This document shows positions 22,052 through 30,228 of a DNA stretch of 64,000 bases, piece after piece. Under the pieces are notes generated by a model, which saw only the letters and a program-made list of their open reading frames with translations, ran no database searches and had not been told where the DNA came from. The translations under genes and the position numbers were made by a program. The stretch spans positions 310,001 through 374,000 of the forward strand of contig NZ_JAHRBL010000001.1 in the NCBI RefSeq assembly GCF_019693445.1, in the 5' to 3' direction. How positions within the stretch are numbered: the first letter of the stretch is position 1; each line of letters starts with the position of its first letter. The DNA is from Deinococcus aquaedulcis (GTDB lineage: Bacteria; Deinococcota; Deinococci; Deinococcales; Deinococcaceae).

Positions 22052-22738
22052 ATGAGCGCCGTGATTCACCTGCAAGCCCTGGGACTGACCGAGTACGAGG
22101 CCCGGGCGTACACCGCCCTGCTGGCCCTGGGCCGCGCGGTCCCGGCCCGGGTGGCCCGGCAGGCCGGCATTCCCCGGCCCAAGATCTACGAAACCCTGGA
22201 ACGCCTCGAGGGCCGGGGGCTGGCCGCCAAGGTGGGTCAGAACCCCCTGGAATACGCGCCTCTGAGTGCCCGCGAATACCTGGCCCGCGCCCGGCGCGCC
22301 TTTGATGACCGCCTGGGTGCCCTGGACCGCGACCTCTCGCGCTTGACCCCCGACCCTGCCCCCGAGGCCGTGTACCACCTGTACGGCGAGGCCGCCATTC
22401 GCAGCCTGTGCGAAGATCTGACCTTGAATGCCCGCCGCAGTCTGTATATGGCCGGCGAACCCGCCCTGGCCGAGCGCTTGGAGCGCCTGACCCCCCGGGG
22501 TGTGGCCCTGCACCGCGCGGGGCTGGCGAACCTGCCCAGCATTGCCGCGCCGGGCCAGCGCGCCTTCCTGCTGGCGCGCGACGGCGAGGCCGCCCTGATC
22601 GCCCACTTTATTGAAGAGGGCGGCAGTGGCGAGGCCCACGGGGTGCACACCCACAACCCTGTCATCATTCATCTGATCGAAGGCTACGTGCAGCTCAGCG
22701 CGCAGCACGCTGCCCCCGCCAGCGCGCCGCAGAGTTGA
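22052..22738 (+). CDS. TrmB family transcriptional regulator
   Basis: 228 residues. The N-terminal winged helix (LQALGLTEYEARAYTALLALG, RQAGIPRPKIYETLERLEGRGLA) is the TrmB sugar-regulator DNA-binding domain. The C-terminal part has the PLD-like TrmB effector region (AAIRSLCEDLTLNARRSLYM). Archaeal and thermophile TrmB proteins sense maltose-type sugars; here the ligand is unknown. TATGCT at 22037-22042 precedes the ATG by 9 nt. It follows the kinase gene by about 200 nt and is separate from it. Confidence 0.88.
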   Translation: MSAVIHLQALGLTEYEARAYTALLALGRAVPARVARQAGIPRPKIYETLERLEGRGLAAKVGQNPLEYAPLSAREYLARARRAFDDRLGALDRDLSRLTPDPAPEAVYHLYGEAAIRSLCEDLTLNARRSLYMAGEPALAERLERLTPRGVALHRAGLANLPSIAAPGQRAFLLARDGEAALIAHFIEEGGSGEAHGVHTHNPVIIHLIEGYVQLSAQHAAPASAPQS

Positions 22739-22794
22739 CAGCCCTGGGGGCCGCTGTTAATCTATCTGAGCCCGCTAAAAAGGCGAGCAAAAAA

Positions 22795-22871
<77 letters not shown>

Positions 22872-22878
22872 GAAGTGG

Positions 22879-22902
22879 CCCCGCCAGCTTGGCGGGGTTT
22901 TT
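22879..22902 (+). terminator. Intrinsic terminator after tRNA-Ala
   Basis: CCCCGCC-AGCTT-GGCGGGG followed by TTTTT, located between two tRNAs, so tRNA-Ala and tRNA-Met are separately ended. Confidence 0.85.
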
Positions 22903-22905
22903 CAA

Positions 22906-22983
<78 letters not shown>

Positions 22984-22986
22984 GAA

Positions 22987-23010
22987 AACCTCGCTCTATG
23001 CGGGGTTTTT
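22987..23010 (+). terminator. Terminator after tRNA-Met
   Basis: AACCTCGC-TCTAT-GCGGGGTTTTT: a seven-pair stem with one T-G pair and a T5 tail. A related but different terminator (GAACCCTG...GGCGGGGTTC) follows attR, probably the original one belonging to the displaced tRNA end. Confidence 0.75.
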
Positions 23011-23062
23011 CCGTTTGTTCTCTATGCGGTAGGCCGTATAAGAAGGGTCGCGGCGCACTTTC

Positions 23063-24346
23063 TCAGTTCAGGACTGCCGCCTGGGGCTCGGGGGGGGAAG
23101 GCAGAGCGTAGAGGCTGGTGGCATCGTAGGCATGGGCGCGGCGATGTTCAGCGAACAGGTGGGAATAAATTTTGAGGGTCATGGACGGGTCTTTGTGCCC
23201 CAGAATCCCAGCCACATGCACCACGTCGAGACCTGCCCGAATCATCGCGCTCGCAGCGGTATGGCGCATCCCGTGAACCTTGATGCGGGGCACACCTGCT
23301 TTCCGGATCAGACCATTGAAGGCGCGTCTGACGTTCTCGTGGTTGGTGTAGCTCCCCAGCAGGGTAGGGAAGACCAGACCGTTGTCCACGTAGGCTTCGT
23401 CCTGTGCCATGCGCTCCTCGTCCTGTCGGATCCTGTGAAGGCGCAGGACGGTCATGGTGGTGTCGGTGATGGAGAGCGTGCGCGCTGATCCCCACTTGGG
23501 AGGCCCAAGGCCGTTCATCGGATCGTAGGAGCGCATAATCTTGATCTCGGCTCGGCTGCAGTCCACGTCTGACCAGCGCAAGGCCATCAGTTCGCCAATG
23601 CGGAAGCCATAGCTCAGCTTCAAGTAGAACAGCGGGTAGAGCCGATGATTCTGTACTTCGCTGAGGAACGTCATCACCTCCGATGGCTCCCAGACCGCCC
23701 GAACGTCAGGTTGAACATCCTCGTCCCCTGTCATCGCCGTCGCCTTGAACGGCGTGACATGCTCGGCCACGTTCTTGACGACCCAGTTGTTGCCTTGGGC
23801 GAACTTGAGAATTCGTCGTAGCTGGTTCAGGGCACGGTTCCCCTCCTGCGGCGAGGACTTCCTAGGCGCACCGAGCTTGCGCTTCCCATTCACCACGACC
23901 TCCGTACGGGGAGCGTCGGTGGCGTAGGTGGTCGCCAGTGCCGTGATGGCCTTCTGCACTTGCTCCCTCGTTAACGAGGTCACTTCGACGTTGGGGAGTA
24001 CAGCCCGCAACTTCTCGTTCACACGGGTGTAATCGACCAGCGTGCGGGGGCAGAGACGACCCTTTGCATGTTCGGCGTGCTGATGATCAAGGTAGGCAGT
24101 CAGGACCTCGTGAACGCGCCGTCTCCGGGTGTCCGCCAGTGCCCCCCGCTTGGAATCCACGGTCATCTCTGCCAGCCAAGTTTCGGCAGCCCGCCTCGTT
24201 GGGAACGCTTTGCTTGGGCGGTCCTGCTTTCCATCCGGTCGAAGTCCGAGGTAGATGCTGGCCTTGTAAGTCTTGCCGCTCTTTCCTTCGCGCTCTTCAA
24301 TTCTGCCAGTACCGTACGCCCTCTTCCTTGTTCTCTTCTCTGACAC
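23063..24346 (-). CDS. Tyrosine recombinase / integrase
   Basis: 427 residues. An Arm-type N-terminal domain (YKASIYLGLRPDGKQ) and a core-binding SAM-like domain precede the catalytic domain. Catalytic residues are R249 (SYGFRIGELMALRW), H358/R361 (HGMRHTAA), H384 (LGHKDPS) and the nucleophile Y394 (LKIYSHLF). The GTG start is preceded by AGGAGG 7 nt away. It should catalyse recombination between attP and the tRNA-Met site. Two direct copies of GTTTACACG (24362 and 24389) flank a TTGACA in its upstream region and may bind integrase or Xis. Confidence 0.95.
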   Translation of the reverse strand: MSEKRTRKRAYGTGRIEEREGKSGKTYKASIYLGLRPDGKQDRPSKAFPTRRAAETWLAEMTVDSKRGALADTRRRRVHEVLTAYLDHQHAEHAKGRLCPRTLVDYTRVNEKLRAVLPNVEVTSLTREQVQKAITALATTYATDAPRTEVVVNGKRKLGAPRKSSPQEGNRALNQLRRILKFAQGNNWVVKNVAEHVTPFKATAMTGDEDVQPDVRAVWEPSEVMTFLSEVQNHRLYPLFYLKLSYGFRIGELMALRWSDVDCSRAEIKIMRSYDPMNGLGPPKWGSARTLSITDTTMTVLRLHRIRQDEERMAQDEAYVDNGLVFPTLLGSYTNHENVRRAFNGLIRKAGVPRIKVHGMRHTAASAMIRAGLDVVHVAGILGHKDPSMTLKIYSHLFAEHRRAHAYDATSLYALPSPPEPQAAVLN

Positions 24347-24414
24347 TTGATTCCTCCTTTGGTTTACACGAAGTTGTGACTATGTCAAGTTTACACGGAT
24401 GTCTAAATCAGTCA

Positions 24415-24431
24415 AAGTGTTCGGCCTTAGT
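24415..24431 (+). promoter_or_regulatory. 17-bp shared upstream motif, copy 1
   Basis: AAGTGTTCGGCCTTAGT, identical to 28724-28740. Its first base is 39 bp upstream of the first base of the TACAGT -10 box (24454-24459) of the Xis-like gene, i.e. it covers roughly -52 to -35 of that promoter. Probably an operator or activator site. Confidence 0.6.
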
Positions 24432-24466
24432 AGTCTTGCCTCTAACTCGAATATACAGTATGGAAC

Positions 24467-24688
24467 ATGAAATCGCAGGATCATTCAAACATGCAGGCCA
24501 ATCGTTTGTTCGCGATACGCGACGCATCAAGGATTATTGGTATCGGTTACAACACACTGCTGGGTGCGGCGAGCAGCGGACAACTCCGGACCGTTCAAAT
24601 CGGATCGTATAAACGAGTTTCGATCATGGCGCTCAATGAATTCGTTGAGGAGCTGGAGTCGGGCCGTCTGATTCTCAAACCCGCCTGA
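24467..24688 (+). CDS. Small helix-turn-helix protein (excisionase-like)
   Basis: 73 residues. The segment FAIRDASRIIGIGYNTLLGAA followed by QIGSYKRVSI is the winged/MerR-like HTH layout of excisionases and small phage regulators (DNA-binding helix, then an R-V wing). It is divergent from the integrase, the usual location for xis. TACAGT at 24454-24459 lies 7 nt before ATG 24467, so a leaderless start there is favoured, although the folded domain could begin at M 24491. It may bias the integrase toward excision and/or regulate the 17-bp motif promoters. Confidence 0.65.
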   Translation: MKSQDHSNMQANRLFAIRDASRIIGIGYNTLLGAASSGQLRTVQIGSYKRVSIMALNEFVEELESGRLILKPA

Positions 24689-24770
24689 CCTTGATATCGA
24701 ACACGAGACCACCATGTATGGCTCTGGAGCGGTGGATTGAGGAACAACTCGCTGCCTGAACAGACTGACT

Positions 24771-24812
24771 TGCCGAGTGCTCCTATGCGATGTCGCATAG
24801 GAGCACTCGGCA
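24771..24812. repeat. Perfect 42-nt palindrome (20-bp arms)
   Basis: TGCCGAGTGCTCCTATGCGA, then TG, then its exact reverse complement. No T-tract follows on either strand, so it is not an obvious terminator. It stands alone between the Xis-like gene and the helicase module inside the element. Confidence 0.85.
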
Positions 24813-24928
24813 GTTGCCATAGCGTTGTTTCAATCTCCGGGCTGTCCTCGACATCGTGTGCTCAGTCCGAAGACCCTGCTGCCGGCCATGGCCATCGAGG
24901 CCGACGGCCCACAGCACGACGACGAGAC

Positions 24929-25036
24929 ATGCGGAACCTGTTCGAGCAGGCGCTGACCCAGTAGGCGCGCCAGCTCTCGGGGGCGCTGAGTGAGCTGACA
25001 GAGGCAGCGGTGGCCACAGTGGGGGTGGAAGCCTGA
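24929..25036 (+). pseudogene. Possible gene remnant with an in-frame TAG
   Basis: Read from 24929, MRNLFEQALTQ is followed by TAG and then the same frame continues ARQLSGALSELTEAAVATVGV to a TGA. Both halves look like one amphipathic helical coding sequence, so a single nonsense change may have broken a short gene or the tail of a longer one. No family recognised. The region could also be noncoding. Confidence 0.3.
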
Positions 25037-25128
25037 GGTTCCCGGGATGCGCATTTGCGCCGGGGCGACACAGTGGCCCCCGTAGACTGGGGCTCAGTGA
25101 ACCTCCCCTCCCCCAGCAGGTGCCACGC

Positions 25129-25311
25129 ATGATGACCTACGAGGGCCTCCCGTTTGATCCGGAAGGCCACACTCTCACCCTGAGCGAAATCGAGCAGCGC
25201 CTCTGGGGTGCGGCCACTGGCAGCGACGATGGAGTGAGCATGGGGAATCCTGATTTAAACGTCCATGTCCGGTCCGACCGAGCGTGCAGCTATCTGCGGG
25301 GACGCCCCTGA
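25129..25311 (+). CDS. Small protein coupled to the helicase
   Basis: 60 residues (MMTYEGLPFDPEGHTLTL...). It ends in a TGATG that shares one base with the helicase start at 25311, the arrangement of translationally coupled genes. No domain recognised. It could be a genuine small partner of the helicase, or the surviving N-terminus of a longer protein whose frame was broken. The opening Y-E-G-L-P-F-D is not repetitive and looks coding. Confidence 0.5.
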   Translation: MMTYEGLPFDPEGHTLTLSEIEQRLWGAATGSDDGVSMGNPDLNVHVRSDRACSYLRGRP

Positions 25312-28300
25312 TGGCGTATTACTTCCGGACCCACGCTGGATATCTCAGTCTGTTTGGCCATCTAGAAGGCCGGTCCCTGCGCAATAACCAGATCGGGGCC
25401 ATCACCGCCGTCACCAGCCACTTCAGCCTGAGTGGCGAGCCAGCTCTGGTGGCCATGCCCACGGGCTCAGGCAAGAGCGCCGTGCTCATGGCCCTCGCCT
25501 TTGCCCTGCGGCCCATAAGGGTCCTGGTTGTCACCCCCAGCGTGATCGTGCGTGAACAGCTGGCAGAGGGCTTTGGCTCCCTCGCCATCCTCAGAGGCAC
25601 GGGCGCCCTCTCTCAAGACTGCCCGCTTCCGGCGGTCCATGAGGTCACCGGCTATCTGGAAACGGAGGCCGATTGGGCGGCTCTCGAGAAGTTCGATGTC
25701 GTGGTGGCGTCGCCGCCGTCGGTTAGCCCCAGAGAGGGCAAGGTGGCCAGACCACCGGAGGGGCTGTTCGACTTGATCCTGGTGGATGAGGCCCACCACG
25801 AGCAGGCCCCCACCTGGCAGACCCTGCTCGAGTGCTTTCCCGGGGCCAGGCGGGTGCTGTGCAGCGCCACGCCGTTCCGGAATGATCGGCAGGCGCTGGG
25901 CGCCCGCATCGTCTACCACTACCCGCTGGAACAGGCCCAGAAGGACGGCATCTTCGGGCAGATCACTTTCGTCCCCGTCCAGCCGGGACCGAACGAGGAC
26001 GCCGACGTCGTCATCGCTCAGAAAGCTCAGGCCCTTCTAAACGAGGACAAGAAGGCAGGTCTGGATCACCGGATCATGGTCCGCACGTCCGGCAAGGCCC
26101 GCGCCGCAGCCCTGAGAAAGGTCTACGCCGAGCACACCACTCTGCGGTTGCAGGAGATCCACAGCGGACTGACCGTCAAGAACATCAAGAAGCGTATCCA
26201 AGCCCTACGGGATGGGGAGTTGGACGGGGTCATCTGCGTCGACATGATGGGCGAAGGCTTCGACTTCCCCAACCTCAAGATCGCGGCGATTCACGCCCCT
26301 CACAAGTCGCTGCCCGTCACCCTGCAGTTCATCGGGCGCTTCGCTCGCACTGGGGCTACTGGCGCGCCTCTTGGTGACGCCCGGTTCATCGCAGAAGAAC
26401 ACCGGATCCAACACGACGAATTCAGACTGTTCACAAGTGATCCGGACGACCCCGACTGGCGAGAGATCATCGCCAACCTGACCGACCGCCGGGTCCAGCG
26501 GGAGGTCGAGAAGCAGGAGTTCCTCGACACTTTTGAGCAGACGACGACCCCACCCGACCGGGTAAAAGCCGCGCGGGCGCTGAGTCTGGGTCGGTTGAAA
26601 CCCTTCCATCACGTCCAGGTGTATCAGCTGCCCCAGGAGTCCAACTTTGATCTGTACGGCAAGCCGTCCCTGCTGCCGGTGATCTACGCCGAGGTGAGCG
26701 CGGACCTCAAGGTGGCCGTGCTGGTTTGGGATGAGGTAAAGACGCCTCGCTGGCTCAAAGCCCCCCTCCTTTGCGACACCCGGCACCACTTGGCGGTCGT
26801 GTATTTCGACGAGGAACGGCGACTACTGTTTTTGTCCTCAAGCCAGAAGGAAACTGACATCTACGAAGCCCTGCTGGCGGGTTTCGCGCCGGACGGGGCC
26901 TACGAGGTCCATGCGCCGCAACTCCGGCGCGTGATGACTGGGTGGAAGGCTCCAGAGATCTACAGCGTTGGGATGCGCAACCGGCAGGCGGCGATCGGAC
27001 AGGAGTCCTACCGCATCCTCGCGGGAGGAGCCGCCCACTTCGCCGTCTCTCCCCGCGACGGCCGGCGATTCACCCGGGGACATGCCTACGGCGCTGATGT
27101 GCTGGAAACCGGCAAGAAGACCTTGGGCATCAGCAGCAGCTATGCCAAGATCTGGAGCCTCCAATACGGCGAACTCGACACCTTCATCGCCTGGTGTCGG
27201 GAGCTCGCTGCCAAGCTCGGAGACTCGGCAGCCGACGCCCAGCCAGCGCCACTCGACTTGCTGGACGGGGGGACCGTGATCACCGTCTTGCCCGACCCGT
27301 CGGTCCACATGCCGATGCTGGCGGACTGGCCGCACGATATATACCACCACAGCAATGGCGAGCTGGAGCTCACCCTGCAGGCCCCTGGGCAGGCCCCCAT
27401 CAGCCTGCATCCGTCCGAGCTCGAGTTGCGGGTCCGGCCAGAACAGAGCACGGTGGACGCGCTGCGCTTCGACATCATCCATGGCGACCACGCCATCGCC
27501 TGTCAGTTGGAGCTGACGCCCCAACCCAGGCACTCTGTCCTGCCCGGGCAGAGCGTCACCATCGAGCGGCGACATCACAACAGACCCAGCACCGGGCTGG
27601 GGCTCCTGCTCGACAGCTTTGCCCCGTCCTTCTGGTATGACGACCTCTCCCATCTGACACGGAACATCGCCTTCAAGAAGCTGGAGTTTGAGCCCAAGGT
27701 ACCTGACAACGTGGTTAAATCCCTCGACTGGACGGCAGCTGGAGTCGATATCACAGCAGAGGTCACGTGCGAGACCCCTGGACTGATCTCCATCCAGAAC
27801 TACCTGGAAGAACAGCTGCGGGGCAAACACCAGATCGTGTTCTTCGACCATGACAATGGCGAGGCCGCCGATTACATCACCCTCGATCTGGTTGAGGATG
27901 AACACAATCCCGTGCGGATCGGGCTGTATCACTGCAAGGGAACCAAGCCGCCCAGAGGCGGAGGTCCTGCTGCTCCTGGCAACCGGGTCGAAGACCTGTA
28001 TGAGGTGCTCGGTCAAGCCGTGAAGTGCATGCGCTTCCGCGACCGCCGGCTCCTCCTGAAACACATGCTTCACCGCGAGAAAAAACGCCCATCGAAGGGC
28101 AGAGCCAGTCGGTTCGTCACGGGCGACCAGGCAGAGTTACAGCGCATCCTGACCATGCCGGGTCATCTAGTCCTCCCCATCACGGTCTGGGTGGTCCAAC
28201 CGGGGCTGGATTACGAGAGGGCTAGGAAGGATCCGGACCCCAAGACCCGGACCCTGTTCGACAACGTGCTGCATTTCGTGCTCGAGCAGGGCAGCCTGTT

Positions 28301-28319
28301 CAAGGTCATGTGCTCGTGA
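25311..28319 (+). CDS. SF2 DEAD/DEAH helicase with large C-terminal region (probable defence gene)
   Basis: 1002 residues. The motor occupies about residues 25-380: Walker A MPTGSGKSAV (50-59), DEAH box VDEAHHEQ (D159), motif III SATPF, motif V VDMMGEGFDFP and motif VI QFIGRFAR (near 341). This is the restriction/defence type of SF2 motor. The remaining 600 residues are not recognised as a whole. Near 840-890, GEAADYITLDL...VRIGLYHCKG...NRVEDLYEVLGQAVK resembles a PD-(D/E)XK-like core (D, then an X-x-K strand, then helix), which would make it a helicase-nuclease, but the usual Glu is not visible. ATG 25311 is favoured over GTG 25284 by TGATG coupling. The PolA-like gene follows 0.5 kb downstream. 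Confidence 0.8.
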   Translation: MAYYFRTHAGYLSLFGHLEGRSLRNNQIGAITAVTSHFSLSGEPALVAMPTGSGKSAVLMALAFALRPIRVLVVTPSVIVREQLAEGFGSLAILRGTGALSQDCPLPAVHEVTGYLETEADWAALEKFDVVVASPPSVSPREGKVARPPEGLFDLILVDEAHHEQAPTWQTLLECFPGARRVLCSATPFRNDRQALGARIVYHYPLEQAQKDGIFGQITFVPVQPGPNEDADVVIAQKAQALLNEDKKAGLDHRIMVRTSGKARAAALRKVYAEHTTLRLQEIHSGLTVKNIKKRIQALRDGELDGVICVDMMGEGFDFPNLKIAAIHAPHKSLPVTLQFIGRFARTGATGAPLGDARFIAEEHRIQHDEFRLFTSDPDDPDWREIIANLTDRRVQREVEKQEFLDTFEQTTTPPDRVKAARALSLGRLKPFHHVQVYQLPQESNFDLYGKPSLLPVIYAEVSADLKVAVLVWDEVKTPRWLKAPLLCDTRHHLAVVYFDEERRLLFLSSSQKETDIYEALLAGFAPDGAYEVHAPQLRRVMTGWKAPEIYSVGMRNRQAAIGQESYRILAGGAAHFAVSPRDGRRFTRGHAYGADVLETGKKTLGISSSYAKIWSLQYGELDTFIAWCRELAAKLGDSAADAQPAPLDLLDGGTVITVLPDPSVHMPMLADWPHDIYHHSNGELELTLQAPGQAPISLHPSELELRVRPEQSTVDALRFDIIHGDHAIACQLELTPQPRHSVLPGQSVTIERRHHNRPSTGLGLLLDSFAPSFWYDDLSHLTRNIAFKKLEFEPKVPDNVVKSLDWTAAGVDITAEVTCETPGLISIQNYLEEQLRGKHQIVFFDHDNGEAADYITLDLVEDEHNPVRIGLYHCKGTKPPRGGGPAAPGNRVEDLYEVLGQAVKCMRFRDRRLLLKHMLHREKKRPSKGRASRFVTGDQAELQRILTMPGHLVLPITVWVVQPGLDYERARKDPDPKTRTLFDNVLHFVLEQGSLFKVMCS

Positions 28320-28869
28320 GGCACTGGCGGGTTCGGGCGGCTATCCCGCCTCCACCCAGGCTCCTCGCAGGCGACGCGCCAGAGTGGTCGGGAACTGACT
28401 GGCAAGCCTGCGGCGAAAGCCTTAAGAAGCTGTCCTCCTGTCCTTGAGAGCAGTCTGTTGGTCGCCAGGATATGACCAATACCGCTGCGGAGTTTTTTAG
28501 GTCGCCATCGTTTCATCTCAGTGGGATTCCCAGCGTGTGCATCGGTATTCACTAGCACTTCCCTATCTTGTCTGGGTGGGATCATAGGCCCCTGCCCCTC
28601 GTGTTGGTCGCGATAGATATATCTACAGGGCTTAACCTAATTGTGTCGGGTGTCGCTATTGATTCCACTTCCCCTCAACCAGGTAGGAAAACGACGGGTG
28701 CACCTCCTGACCAACTGGTCGTGAAGTGTTCGGCCTTAGTTGGTGATTCGAGGACATCGCCTTAGCCTGAATGGCGAAGCGCCCTAGGGCGCCACAACCT
28801 GCATCTCATCGTCAAGGCCCAGCCCCTCACCGGGTGGGCCGGACGGTGTCGGTGTATCTGGAGGACTCC
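28320..28869. other. Noncoding gap between helicase and polymerase-like genes
   Basis: About 550 nt with no convincing gene. It contains a short CCGC-T-GCGG hairpin followed by AGTTTTTT near 28484-28497, a possible terminator for the helicase transcript. It also holds an AGATATATCT palindrome, the second copy of the 17-bp motif, and the promoter and short leader of the next gene. Confidence 0.5.
28724..28740 (+). promoter_or_regulatory. 17-bp shared upstream motif, copy 2
   Basis: AAGTGTTCGGCCTTAGT, identical to 24415-24431. The -10 box TAGCCT (28763-28768) begins 39 bp after the motif begins, exactly as in copy 1, with TTGGTG 17 bp upstream of the -10 as a weak -35. The motif also sits inside a wider ACCAACT...AGTTGGT inverted repeat. 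Confidence 0.6.
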
Positions 28870-30228
28870 ATGAAGCTCATGCGCCCGCATCACGTCACCC
28901 CAGACCTCAGAGAGGTCATTGCCGCCCACCACCCCGAAGTCTTTGACATGCCCGCGTACACGCACCTCGCCCAGCACCTCCTCTTCGGGCGCCCCGGTAC
29001 GGGGGAGGAGGAAAAGGGCCACATCGTCACCTCCACGGAGATGTTCAACGTGATCCTGGAGGGGACGGGATGGAAGAGATACAGCAAACTCCAGTTCCTC
29101 GACCGCTTTGAGCAGGCGACAGGGATCGGAATCCACGTCCGCGAGCACCGATATGTAGATGGGATGGCCCGCGCCATCCACGCGGACTTCCACCCGGAGG
29201 TGATCGCCATGTTCAAACAGGAACTCCGGGCCAGAGGTCGTGACGACCGCGTCTTCTTCGACACCGGCGTCAAGGTCACTGACCATAACCGTCTCCTCGC
29301 CTTCCGGCACGCCGAGACGGCCCAGCGTGATGAGTTCGAGGCGGATCGACTCAACGCCGCGATCCTGCGGTACTTCCAGGAGCAGATCAGCACCAACGCA
29401 TACGCGAAGTTCCGCCAGAATCTCGACAATGCGATTGCTTTTGCAACCTTGACCGAGATGGACCCCCACCGCCAGCGGGCCGTGCTGACCAACCTGCACC
29501 GCCTGCGCGACACTCTCAAGCCCATCTATGAGCAGAAGTCCAGCACCAACCGGGTGTTCGCTCAGGGCTACAGCCTGCAGTCACTGCCGAAGCACTACAG
29601 AGACATCCTGATGCCGGGGACTATCGAGGCTGATCTGAAGTCCTGCCACCTCGTGATTGCGGCGTTCGACTGGCACGTGCAGCCCCTCATCAAGGTACTT
29701 GAGGGCGGGCAGAGCATCTGGACCTACCTCGCGGAGGCTGTAGGCACTGAACCCACCCCAGAAGCCAAGGCGGGCCTCAAGAGCGCCATCTATGCGGTGC
29801 TGTACGGCGGAGGTCGGAAACGAATCCTGAGTCCCCTGCCGCCCAACCAGCACCAGGCCTTCCTGCGTGACCCAGTCGTGAAGGCGCTGCTAAAGGCTAG
29901 AGAGAAACAGATGCGCTGCATTATGGAGGCTGGGGGTCTGCTGACTGTGAGGGGAGAGTGGGTGCCTCTGGGGCAGGGCAAGCCTCGCGAACTACTGGTC
30001 CGCCGCGCCCAAGACATTGAAACCTACGTCATTGCGGTCTGCTACGAGGTCGCCGAACGGCATCCTAAGGACTTCCGCATCCTTTCCGCTGAACATGATG
30101 GATTCCGGTACGAACTCCTCGACAAGCGTCGCGAGGACAAGGTGCAGGCATACTTGTTGAAGGCAGTGCAACGTCGGAGCGCCGAACTCCACCTGCCCAT
30201 GATGCTGGAGTTCAGCCAGGCAGCGTAA
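28870..30228 (+). CDS. Divergent single-subunit polymerase (family A / T7 RNAP-like palm)
   Basis: 452 residues from ATG 28870, which has GGAGG 5 nt upstream; an in-frame ATG at 28771 lies only 2 nt past the -10 box and is unlikely. Three palm/fingers motifs appear in the right order and spacing. Motif A is TIEADLKSCHLVIAAF (D near 255), compare D-x-S-x-x-E in PolA and DGSCSG in T7 RNA polymerase. Motif B is GLKSAIYAVLYGGGRKR (K near 304, YG near 313). Motif C is SAEHDGF (HD near 408), compare HDE/HDS. There is no 3'-5' exonuclease domain, and the N-terminal 240 residues are unrecognised. It could be a primase-polymerase, DNA polymerase, RNA polymerase or template-independent enzyme. Confidence 0.65.
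   Translation: MKLMRPHHVTPDLREVIAAHHPEVFDMPAYTHLAQHLLFGRPGTGEEEKGHIVTSTEMFNVILEGTGWKRYSKLQFLDRFEQATGIGIHVREHRYVDGMARAIHADFHPEVIAMFKQELRARGRDDRVFFDTGVKVTDHNRLLAFRHAETAQRDEFEADRLNAAILRYFQEQISTNAYAKFRQNLDNAIAFATLTEMDPHRQRAVLTNLHRLRDTLKPIYEQKSSTNRVFAQGYSLQSLPKHYRDILMPGTIEADLKSCHLVIAAFDWHVQPLIKVLEGGQSIWTYLAEAVGTEPTPEAKAGLKSAIYAVLYGGGRKRILSPLPPNQHQAFLRDPVVKALLKAREKQMRCIMEAGGLLTVRGEWVPLGQGKPRELLVRRAQDIETYVIAVCYEVAERHPKDFRILSAEHDGFRYELLDKRREDKVQAYLLKAVQRRSAELHLPMMLEFSQAA

Noticed and set aside
25097..25132. Leaderless 11-codon ORF (VNLPSPSRCHA) upstream of the small helicase partner
   Set aside because: It has TAGACT at the right distance, but no repeated regulatory codons and no following terminator; insufficient evidence.
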